From: Phycisphaeraceae bacterium
GTDB taxonomy: Bacteria > Planctomycetota > Phycisphaerae > Phycisphaerales > UBA1924
NCBI GenBank assembly: GCA_009827205.1
Contig: WUAK01000020.1
Span: 1-16,727, forward strand
Length of the DNA: 16,727 nucleotides
Direction of reading: 5' to 3'
Shown in pieces: positions 1-6,637 of the stretch; the stretch's first letter is position 1; each line of letters starts with the position of its first letter. The notes beneath the pieces are model-generated. The model made no database searches. It worked only from the letters and a program-made list of their open reading frames with translations, and had not been told where the DNA came from. The translations under genes and the position numbers were made by a program.

Positions 1-1
1 A

Positions 2-481
2 ATGAGCCAGACCCCGATGCCTCCAGAGACGATGCAGGGTTACGGTCCGCCCAGCGTGACCCAGTTCTCCGTCTTTCTCGACAACACCGTGGGCCGTTTG
101 TACGACCTGATGGAGGCTCTGGACACCTCAGAGACTCGTGTGTGCGCTCTGAATGTCCACGAGGCCTCAGACCACGCTGTCGTCAGGATGATCACCAACA
201 ACTCTGACGAGGCGAGGAGCCTGCTGAAGCAGGCGAGGGTGCCTTTCGCGGAGACTGATGTGTTGGTGGTTGAACTCAGCAAGGGCCACACGCTGACGAG
301 TCTGTGCCTCCACCTGCTGGCAGCGGAGCTGAATATCCGATTTGCATATCCACTGATGCTCCGCCCGAACGGCACCCCCACAATCGCGCTCTCCGTCGAC
401 GACCTGACCCTGGCCGGTCAGATCCTCAGGCGGAAGGAATACCGCTTGTTCGGCGAGTTCGACTTGCCAAAAACGGCGTAA
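2..481 (+). CDS. Tandem ACT-domain regulatory protein (possibly 5'-truncated by window edge)
   Basis: A 159-residue protein with no catalytic domain. Two ACT-like units can be read. The first, about residues 19-88, opens with QFSVFLDNTVGRLYDLMEAL, the usual ACT beta strand followed by a helix with a glycine in the ligand-binding turn. The second, about 89-155, has a matching beta-alpha pattern. ACT domains bind amino acids or similar small ligands and regulate amino-acid metabolism; a free-standing tandem form resembles the regulatory subunit of acetolactate synthase (IlvH) but lacks clear signature residues, so I do not call it IlvH. It is probably cytoplasmic, since no signal peptide or membrane segment is visible. 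The ATG at 2 leaves only one upstream base, so the true start could lie outside the window; ATG 17 is an internal alternative. The next gene starts 150 bp downstream on the same strand. Confidence 0.8.
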   Translation: MSQTPMPPETMQGYGPPSVTQFSVFLDNTVGRLYDLMEALDTSETRVCALNVHEASDHAVVRMITNNSDEARSLLKQARVPFAETDVLVVELSKGHTLTSLCLHLLAAELNIRFAYPLMLRPNGTPTIALSVDDLTLAGQILRRKEYRLFGEFDLPKTA

Positions 482-631
482 GAAACGCGGAATCTTGTAC
501 AACTGGGCCGAGTTCTGCAATTCTCTGCCCAACCTGCCGGTAGGCTGTTCTGTGCTGGCAGGGAGCCGAGTCGGTCGCGTGAGTTGCGCCGCCGAGGTAC
601 GCGAATCCGAAACTCAAGCAGGAGCAACACC

Positions 632-1678
632 ATGATGAAACAACTGGCCGCAGCTTTGATTCTCGCCGCAGTATCCGGCACCGCGAGTGCGCAGGATCTG
701 ATGGGCAACCGGAGCGCTGAGCAGATTATCGCAGAGTTCGAGAAGTCATCGGGTGTTGAGATCCCGGAATTCGAGATGCCCACTCTGAACATCGGCGACG
801 AAGCCCCTGCGTTCAAAGTGAGCCACTGGTCCAAGGGCACCCCGTTCAGCGAATTCGAAAAGGGCAACGTCTACCTCGTGGATTTCTGGGCGACCTGGTG
901 CGGCCCGTGCATCGCGATCATGCCTCACCTCACCGATCTCCAGAAGAAGCACGAAGCCAACGGTCTCCAGATTGTCGGCGTCAGCATCTGGGAACGTCAG
1001 GAAGGCGATGAGCACGCTTCACACGTCGATGCATTCGTCGAGAACAACGATGAGCGCATGGGCTACGCCGTTGCGACCGGCATGGAGCAGATGGAAAAAG
1101 AGTGGATGGACGCTGCCAAGCAGGGCGGCATCCCAACAGTCATGATCGTGGACCGCGAAGGGAAGCTCGGCTGGATCGGCTACGGCAGCGACCCCACGCT
1201 TGACAGCGTGCTCGAAGACATTCTTGCTGAAGAGCACGACTACGACGAGCTCCACACGGCTCGAGTGAAGTCGATGAAGGAAGAGCACAAGCAGCGTCAT
1301 GGCCCGAACCACTTCCGCCATTTCCAGCAGCTTGCGCAGACCGACAAGACTGAAGCCGGCGCGTTCGGCCAGGCGATGCTCAAGACGATGTACGCGGACA
1401 ACCCGAACGCTTACAACGCTGTTGCCTGGACAATCGTTGAGAACGAAGGCTGGAGCCCCGAGGCGATCAGCTTCGCTCAGAAGGTCGCGACCAAGGCGTG
1501 CGATCTGACCGATTGGGAGAACCCCATGATCCTCGACACGCTCGCTTGGGCGCAGTACCGCGCAGGTGATGCCGCGGCTGCGGTCAAGACCGAGACGAAG
1601 GCGATCGAGTTGCTCGATCCGACGGACCCGAGCATCGCTGACTACGAGAAGGCACTCAAGACATTCAAGGGCGGCTGA
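632..1678 (+). CDS. Exported TlpA/ResA-like thioredoxin-fold protein with helical C-terminal extension
   Basis: The protein has 348 residues from ATG 632. I chose this start because AGGAG lies at 620-624, seven bases upstream, and a signal peptide (MMKQLAAALILAAVSGTASAQ region, cut near residue 21) follows at once; the in-frame TTG at 584 would bury it. Residues about 50-200 form a TlpA/AhpC-type thioredoxin fold with the active site WCGPC (cysteines 90 and 93) and an IPT cis-proline loop. The family reduces or exchanges disulfides in exported proteins, often in cytochrome c maturation or periplasmic redox control. After the fold come about 130 residues of helical, TPR-like sequence, with a pattern near the end resembling the LDTLAWAQYRAGD tetratricopeptide consensus; this makes it longer than simple TlpA proteins and suggests a protein-binding role. 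It ends 28 bp before a strong hairpin and faces trxB. Its substrates cannot be told from sequence. Confidence 0.9.
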   Translation: MMKQLAAALILAAVSGTASAQDLMGNRSAEQIIAEFEKSSGVEIPEFEMPTLNIGDEAPAFKVSHWSKGTPFSEFEKGNVYLVDFWATWCGPCIAIMPHLTDLQKKHEANGLQIVGVSIWERQEGDEHASHVDAFVENNDERMGYAVATGMEQMEKEWMDAAKQGGIPTVMIVDREGKLGWIGYGSDPTLDSVLEDILAEEHDYDELHTARVKSMKEEHKQRHGPNHFRHFQQLAQTDKTEAGAFGQAMLKTMYADNPNAYNAVAWTIVENEGWSPEAISFAQKVATKACDLTDWENPMILDTLAWAQYRAGDAAAAVKTETKAIELLDPTDPSIADYEKALKTFKGG

Positions 1679-1705
1679 TCCGCATCGCTGAATGAGTACA
1701 GAAGA

Positions 1706-1739
1706 AGAGCCGGGTCCTTCTGGGCCCGGCTCTTTCTTT
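1706..1739 (+). terminator. Rho-independent terminator after the TlpA-like gene
   Basis: Arms 1706-1717 and 1722-1733 pair over 12 positions, with one T-G wobble at 1715/1724, around a TTCT loop. The T-rich stretch TTTCTTT follows at 1733-1739. The hairpin sits between the convergent TlpA-like gene and trxB. The other side is A/G-rich, so on the minus strand the tail would read TTCTTC and the same hairpin may also stop trxB transcripts, though less well. Confidence 0.85.
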
Positions 1740-1762
1740 AGTTAAGCGCTGTACGAGCTGGA

Positions 1763-2767
1763 TCAGATCAGATCTCGATCACCAAGCCAGTGCTCGGCGT
1801 CGAGCGCCGCCTGGCAGCCGGTGCCCGCGGCGGTGATCGCTTGGCGGTAGTGATCGTCGGCGATATCGCCCGCCGCGAATACACCCGGGATGTTGGTTTC
1901 CGTCGTCTTTCCATCGAGCTGGACGTAGCCCTTCTCATTGAAGGTGACGCCCGAGTCCTTGATGAATCCCGTCGCGGGAGTATGCCCGATCGCGACGAAG
2001 AGCCCGCCTACCTCAAGATCAGACAACTCGCCCGTCGTTGTGTCCTTGAGAACGACCGCGGAGATAACCTCCTGGCCGTGCTCGTTTGTGGTGCTCTTGA
2101 TGTCCTCGACGACGCTGTTCCACTTCACCTCGGCGTTGGGTTTGCTGAGATAACGCTCCTGCATGACCTTGCTCGCGCGGAGCTCGTCGCGTCTGTGGAT
2201 GATGTAGACGGTCGAGGCGAACTTGGTGAGGTACGTGGCTTCCTCCATCGCGCTGTCGCCCCCGCCCACGACTGCAAGTGGCTTGTCGCGGAACATGGGG
2301 AGCGCACCGTCGCAGACGGCGCACGCGCTGACGCCCCCGCCGTTCCGGGCGAGGCGCTGCTCGTTCTCGAGCCCGAGCCAGTTGGCTGTTGCCCCGGTCG
2401 CGAGGATGACCGTGTGTGCGTAGACGGTCTCGTCCTTGTCGGTGACGAGCTTGTGAGGGCCGTCGCTGTTGAACTCGACACTCACGATGTCGCGGGGCTG
2501 GGTCTTGGTGCCGAAGCGTTCGGCCTGTTTCTGGAACATCTGCATCATCTGGGGACCGCTGACGCCGTCCGGGAAGCCCGGGTAGTTCTCAACGTCTGTG
2601 GTCAGCATGAGCTGCCCGCCCGGGAGCTGGATCGCCGGTGACTGCTTCGCGACACCGACATACACGACGGGGTCGAGGTTGGCGCGTGCAGCATAGATCG
2701 CGGCGGTCCAGCCCGCGGGGCCTGAACCAATGATGACGACCTTGTGGATCTGATCAGACTCGGACAT
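1763..2767 (-). CDS. trxB: Thioredoxin-disulfide reductase
   Basis: A 334-residue flavoprotein that uses NADPH to reduce thioredoxin in the cytoplasm. All landmarks of the low-molecular-weight TrxB class are visible: the FAD-binding GSGPAG at 14-19, the TTDVENYPGF segment at 56-65, the redox-active CAVC at 149-152 inside a CAVCDG motif, the NADPH-binding GGGDSA at 168-173, HRRDELRA at 191-198 whose arginines contact the NADPH phosphate, and a C-terminal FAD motif VFAAGD at 296-301. Length is slightly above the usual 310-320. The ATG start has AAGGAG at 2777-2782, nine bases upstream. It is the last gene of a minus-strand run, 81 bp after a secreted unknown protein, and it converges on the TlpA-like gene; the two proteins should work on opposite sides of the membrane. 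Confidence 0.97.
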   Translation of the reverse strand: MSESDQIHKVVIIGSGPAGWTAAIYAARANLDPVVYVGVAKQSPAIQLPGGQLMLTTDVENYPGFPDGVSGPQMMQMFQKQAERFGTKTQPRDIVSVEFNSDGPHKLVTDKDETVYAHTVILATGATANWLGLENEQRLARNGGGVSACAVCDGALPMFRDKPLAVVGGGDSAMEEATYLTKFASTVYIIHRRDELRASKVMQERYLSKPNAEVKWNSVVEDIKSTTNEHGQEVISAVVLKDTTTGELSDLEVGGLFVAIGHTPATGFIKDSGVTFNEKGYVQLDGKTTETNIPGVFAAGDIADDHYRQAITAAGTGCQAALDAEHWLGDRDLI

Positions 2768-2848
2768 CGAGCGTCGCTCCTTGTTTCTTTGGCCGACGGA
2801 AAACAGTTGTGTGCGTCTGGATATTCCAGAGTTCTTTGAGTCGCGTCA

Positions 2849-4384
2849 TTACTCGGCCGCGCCGGTGTCCTCGAGGTATTCGCGGAGGAGCCCGAGTACG
2901 GGTGGCCAGATCAGGTAGTCGCCGGTCGACTCGAGGCCGCTGTCCGAGACGATGACCGCGCGGTCGTCGAATTCGTTCCCTCCCAGCGAGTAAAGAACGA
3001 AGTCTTCATCACCGATTGCGACCCGGAAGTTGGTCCGTTCTTCCGGGATGACGTTCATCTGATGGAGGTCGGATCCAACGGTATCGCGGATCGGTACGAA
3101 GAATTTGAGTTCTGGTTTGTTCCCAGCGCTCCGCTGTGGGTTATACGGATCGATCCCGAGATCCTCGATGTACACCGGTCTCACGAGAGCGAGCGACGAG
3201 GGCAGGTTCCCGGTTTGGATGCGCATGGCTCTGATAGCGAGCGTCACACGGGTGCCCACAAGCTCGGCATCCAGCTCACGCCGAAGCACGAGAAGGTTGT
3301 CGAGGTCTGGAACGATCTCCTTCACCACCGCGAGTCTCGATCCGTCGAGGTTCGCGAACGCTGACGGGATTCGGAACTGCGGGTCGAATGTACTGGCGGT
3401 CCAGCGGAGCGACCAATCGGAGAAGACCCCTGAGATAGCACGGTCCGTCTCGCGGCGGTCGGCATGCTCTTGCGAAGCTGTGCTCCAGCGTCCCGATTCA
3501 GAGAAGAGCCTGAGCGGGCGATCTGTCGCAGCGAGCTCTGCCATCGCGGTGGGGAACACCGCCTGGTCAGGCTGACCTGTCGGGCCGAAGACGCGGAAGG
3601 ACATCTGCTCCGCTGCTATCTGATCGCCCAGAGGCAACCTGATTCGATCGAGCCTGAACATGCCTCGTGCAATGTTGATCCGCTCAACCAGTTCTTTCAG
3701 ATACTCGGCGGTGAGCGCGTTCTGACCCTGAGAATCGACGTACGCGAGGTCACGCAAGCGCAGTGCACATGTGCGCATCGCCTCGAGACCCCAACTCACT
3801 TCCTGCGCGAGCATCCTGTCAGCCATCATCCGTCCCAGGATCGCAAGATCGAACACGAGTTCCATCGCGCTCTCGGTATCGCCCTCTTCTGCGAGTCTGG
3901 TGGCTTCGATGTGCACGAGCGACTCGAGCCACTGCATCCGCTCGAGGTAGCCGAGTTGGGCTGCAGCGATGGTCGGAGGGTCACCCAGCTCTGCATGAAG
4001 TCCTTGTCGAACCCAAGAGGTGCTGACACCGTTGATGCCGTATGGGAGCGCAAACTCCATCGCTCTACGAGGATTCTCTTCCTCGGCGATCTGCTTGAGA
4101 GCCTCGAGCGCTGCCTGCTGAGTCTCACCCATAGACCAAGCTGTCGCGGACTGCCAGACCGGGCTCGATGGGGTCAGCAGGAGTACACGATCCGCCCTGC
4201 CGAGCAGGACGCCCGGGGGTTGTTCGAGGCTGCCCAGCGCCGGCATGAGGACCGTCTCCGCCCTGCGGCTGTCTGAGAGGTTCTGGAAAGGCGCGTTGAG
4301 ACGATCGGTGAAATCATCCGCGGACGAGGGTCCGGCCTGGGCCAGCAGGGCCAGGCAGCAGAGCATGCGCACGACTCGATTCAT
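2849..4384 (-). CDS. Secreted protein of unknown function with a pseudopilin-like C-terminal module
   Basis: A 511-residue protein I do not recognise as a whole. Residues 1-22 are a signal peptide ending ADD. The middle, about 90-270, is mostly amphipathic helix (for example the TRLAEEGDTESAMELVFDLA stretch) and could be repeat-like. The C-terminal part, about 380-495, follows a pattern I know from many planctomycete proteins and from pseudopilin-type C-terminal regions: a helix, then a G-N-L-P-x-S-L segment, a DPYNP motif, an FVLYSLGGNEFDD motif, and GDYLIWPP. Here that module lacks the N-terminal methylation helix of a real pseudopilin. No catalytic motif is evident. The ATG at 4384 has an AAAGGGAG-type ribosome site only 3-5 bases upstream. 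It lies 117 bp after the sigma-factor gene and 81 bp before trxB on the same strand. Function unknown. Confidence 0.85.
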   Translation of the reverse strand: MNRVVRMLCCLALLAQAGPSSADDFTDRLNAPFQNLSDSRRAETVLMPALGSLEQPPGVLLGRADRVLLLTPSSPVWQSATAWSMGETQQAALEALKQIAEEENPRRAMEFALPYGINGVSTSWVRQGLHAELGDPPTIAAAQLGYLERMQWLESLVHIEATRLAEEGDTESAMELVFDLAILGRMMADRMLAQEVSWGLEAMRTCALRLRDLAYVDSQGQNALTAEYLKELVERINIARGMFRLDRIRLPLGDQIAAEQMSFRVFGPTGQPDQAVFPTAMAELAATDRPLRLFSESGRWSTASQEHADRRETDRAISGVFSDWSLRWTASTFDPQFRIPSAFANLDGSRLAVVKEIVPDLDNLLVLRRELDAELVGTRVTLAIRAMRIQTGNLPSSLALVRPVYIEDLGIDPYNPQRSAGNKPELKFFVPIRDTVGSDLHQMNVIPEERTNFRVAIGDEDFVLYSLGGNEFDDRAVIVSDSGLESTGDYLIWPPVLGLLREYLEDTGAAE

Positions 4385-4501
4385 CGGCTCCCTTTCATCG
4401 ATTCCGACTGCCTATTAGCAGTGGAGTGATGGTAGCAGAGGCCGATCGTTTGAGGCGAACCCCAGAGCTTCAATCGAGAATGGAATCAGGGTTGCTGTCG
4501 G

Positions 4502-5407
4502 TCAGACAGCAGACTGGCCCGTGATGCGGAGCGTAGAGGAGCCCGCGTCGGCGTGAGCGCCCTCGATCTGCGTGTGCAGGCGAGCCAGAGACTCCTCGAC
4601 GATCTGGCGGACACGTTCCCGGCTCAGGTCCATGTGGGCCGCGATCTGCTTGAGTGTCATGGGCTCTTGGCCGTCGAGACCGAAGCGGAGCTTCAGGATC
4701 TCGGCTTCCCGGCCGTCGATCGATTCAAGCAGCTTGCGGAGGATTTTGAAATCCTCGGTCTGGAACGTGGACTGGTCGGGCGCGTCGTAGCGGTAATCGG
4801 CGATCATGTCGGCAAGTGCGTTCAGGTCGCCGTCCTCACCAACAGGGGCCTGGTTCGAGGCACCAAAGACCTTTATCGCGCGCTTGACGATCTTTGCCTT
4901 CCGCATCGGGAGGTCCATGATCTCTGCGAGTTCCTCGACGCTCGGTGGGTACCCACGCTCGGCCTCGATGCGCCGGCTATGGCTCTTCCACTTGGCAATA
5001 AGCTCGACCATGTACGCGGGGACGTGGATCGGGCGGGTGGCGCCGATAAGGGCGCGCTTGATGGACTGCTTGATCCACCAGCTGCCGTAGGTCGAGAAGC
5101 GGGCACCCTGCGCCGGGTCGAACCCCTCGACGGCGCGCATGAGGCCGATATTGCCTTCTTCGATCAGATCGGTGAGAGGCAGGCCGCGGTTGGTGTAGTT
5201 CTTTGCGATGGCGACCACGAGCCGAAGGTTGGCGCGGATCATGCGTTCGCGTGCGACGGGGCAGTTGTCATTGATAATCGCCCAGCCGAGCTCGCGTTCT
5301 TCTTCAGCTGTGAGAAGTGCGGTCTTATTGATCTCTTTGAGATACAACTGCAGATCTGTCTGCAGGCGACCACTGCCCGAACGGGCGGCTCCTGTTGATT
5401 GACTCAC
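4502..5407 (-). CDS. RNA polymerase sigma-70 family factor (RpoD/SigA-like, lacking region 1.1)
   Basis: A sigma factor of 301 residues that directs RNA polymerase to promoters. Region 1.2 (about 18-47) contains LQLYLKEINKTALLTAEEER; region 2 (about 52-120) has the core-binding NLRLVVAIAKNYTNRG, DLIEEGNIGLMRAVEGFDP, and the -10-recognition stretch FSTYGSWWIKQSIKRAL; region 3 has RPIHVPAYMVELI; region 4 (about 228-283) ends with a helix-turn-helix around LSRERVRQIVEESLARL that contacts the -35 element. It lacks the acidic region 1.1 of full-length housekeeping factors, so it could be the primary factor of this lineage or a group 2 paralogue. I chose GTG 5407 because a near-perfect Shine-Dalgarno sequence GGAGGTG lies six bases upstream at 5414-5420; the longer GTG at 5464 would place that site inside the gene and add 19 residues with no sigma homology. 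Confidence 0.95.
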   Translation of the reverse strand: MSQSTGAARSGSGRLQTDLQLYLKEINKTALLTAEEERELGWAIINDNCPVARERMIRANLRLVVAIAKNYTNRGLPLTDLIEEGNIGLMRAVEGFDPAQGARFSTYGSWWIKQSIKRALIGATRPIHVPAYMVELIAKWKSHSRRIEAERGYPPSVEELAEIMDLPMRKAKIVKRAIKVFGASNQAPVGEDGDLNALADMIADYRYDAPDQSTFQTEDFKILRKLLESIDGREAEILKLRFGLDGQEPMTLKQIAAHMDLSRERVRQIVEESLARLHTQIEGAHADAGSSTLRITGQSAV

Positions 5408-5413
5408 GAATCC

Positions 5414-5420
5414 CACCTCC
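5414..5420 (-). promoter_or_regulatory. Strong Shine-Dalgarno site that sets the sigma-factor start
   Basis: On the minus strand this reads GGAGGTG, a full anti-Shine-Dalgarno match, six bases before GTG 5407. It decides the start codon against the upstream in-frame GTG at 5464 and implies efficient translation. Confidence 0.8.
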
Positions 5421-5720
5421 CCATGGACCCCAAGCTCTCTCTCGGGCCCAATCTCTGCAGCCACCCGATTCGCGGTCGGGCGGCGTGACCGCAGTACCCG
5501 ATTCGCAGCCCGTCGGCCCCGGTTGCATCGTCCGGAGGCCAGTTGGACTCAAACCAAGTCTGCGGCGTCAAACCGCAAGGCGAGTTTACCGCGCCCGACC
5601 GAACGGGTGGTACGGAATTGTCGATTCAAACGGGATATCTATTCGCCCGGTAACCACAAAACAGACTGTCAAGGCCCACGGTGGCTTTCGGACCTGTCGA
5701 TTGTGAAACTGGGCGATCTA

Positions 5721-5749
5721 TCGACCCGCCGTTTGGCGCGTCTTACGAT
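5721..5749 (+). promoter_or_regulatory. Candidate sigma-70 promoter for the UVR-motif gene
   Basis: TCGACC (5721-5726) and TACGAT (5744-5749) each match four of six consensus bases and are 17 bp apart. Transcription would start near 5756, giving a leader of about 45 bases before ATG 5801. This would also exclude the longer GTG starts. Weak evidence by sequence alone. Confidence 0.3.
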
Positions 5750-5800
5750 CCCGCCGTGAAGGAACGAGAGCCCAACCAACCGCGTATCGACCGGGGACAG

Positions 5801-6637
5801 ATGAACCCAGACCTCACCGAACTTCTGAACGCCTGGAAATATGAGCCCGGCAAGATCAACGTACGACTCATCGAGTCTGCCGAGGGGGTGTCGTTTGTGC
5901 AGGTCAGGCTCGACCTTGGCATCCTCCAGATGCACATGGACGGCAGACCCGACGGGCAGAGGCCCCAGGGATACGAAAGTTTCCTGGAGATGGTCGAGAG
6001 CTGGATCGAGGAAGCCGAACGGGGCGAGGCGGGTCCTCCACCCGAATTCGAAACCGACGATTTCACCGAGACCGACGCCCCGCTGAACCCGCCTCGCCCG
6101 AGGCGTGACGAGCAAGGGGAGACACCGTTCAAGCTGACACGCGAGCAGTGCGCTGTTCTTCGCGAAGAAGCGATCCAGTATTACCACCGATACCTCGCAC
6201 TATTGGCACTCGAGGATTACGAGCGTGTTGTTCGCGACACGACACGCAACCTGCGCGTTCTGGATCTGCTCGCCAAGTACGCAGAGCACGAGGAGGATCG
6301 CGATTCGGTTTCGCACACAAAGTCGCATGTCACGATGATGCGCGCAAGGGCTCTTGCGAGCCTGGCGATCCGAGACAACGAGCCAAAGGCTGCTGTCCAC
6401 GCTATTGACGAGGGCATCGATGCGCTCCGCAAGCATTTCGAGACCATCGGGCACGAAGAGCTCTTCGAGCGTTCGAGCGAGGTGCAGGTGCTGCGAGGCA
6501 TGAAACAGGCACTGACGCCCAAGCTCCCCGTCAGCCAGAAGGCCGAGCTCCGCAAGCGTCTCGATGAAGCGGTTCAGGTTGAGAACTACAGGCTCGCCGC
6601 GATCCTGCGCGATGAGCTCAACGCGATGCCAGATTAA
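5801..6637 (+). CDS. UvrB/UvrC-motif (UVR domain) protein, planctomycete type
   Basis: A 278-residue cytoplasmic protein from ATG 5801. Three parts are visible. Residues 1-75 form a compact domain that includes VRLDLGILQMHMDGRPDGQR. A proline- and acid-rich linker follows (about 80-110). A helical middle leads to a C-terminal UVR motif (about 245-278) with the pattern KAELRKRLDEAVQVENYRLA then AAILRDEL. UVR motifs mediate binding of UvrB to UvrC and also occur in non-repair proteins such as the McsA arginine-kinase activator; no nuclease or helicase domain is present here, so a direct repair role is not shown. I prefer ATG 5801 because GGGGA lies just upstream and the conserved domain starts there; GTG 5756 and GTG 5681 are in-frame alternatives. 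Its stop overlaps that of the antiporter gene by 4 bp. Confidence 0.85.
   Translation: MNPDLTELLNAWKYEPGKINVRLIESAEGVSFVQVRLDLGILQMHMDGRPDGQRPQGYESFLEMVESWIEEAERGEAGPPPEFETDDFTETDAPLNPPRPRRDEQGETPFKLTREQCAVLREEAIQYYHRYLALLALEDYERVVRDTTRNLRVLDLLAKYAEHEEDRDSVSHTKSHVTMMRARALASLAIRDNEPKAAVHAIDEGIDALRKHFETIGHEELFERSSEVQVLRGMKQALTPKLPVSQKAELRKRLDEAVQVENYRLAAILRDELNAMPD

Larger units (their letters stand above)
5408..5800. other. Intergenic region between divergent sigma-factor and UVR-protein genes
   Basis: About 390 bp separate the two divergent starts. It holds the sigma-factor ribosome site (5414-5420) and a weak promoter candidate for the UVR gene (5721-5749). Open frames here (for example plus-strand 5523-5759) have no recognisable protein content. 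In the UVR frame the reading is open back to GTG 5681 and GTG 5756, so part of this stretch could be coding if I chose the wrong start. I see no RNA gene, attachment site or clear hairpin. Confidence 0.6.

Noticed and set aside
482..631. Possible hairpin CCTGCC...GGCAGG between the first two genes
   Set aside because: The loop is about 18 bases long and no T-run follows; not enough for a terminator.
1790..2641. Plus-strand open frame of 283 residues opposite trxB
   Set aside because: Antisense shadow of trxB with no domain pattern or ribosome site.
4553..5398. Plus-strand open frame of 281 residues opposite the sigma gene
   Set aside because: Antisense shadow of a well-supported gene; composition reflects the opposite strand's codon bias.
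5667..5672. Perfect TTGACA on the minus strand upstream of the sigma gene
   Set aside because: The 17-bp position reads CGGGCG, and the nearest -10-like TAGATA is 25 bp away, too far for a sigma-70 promoter.
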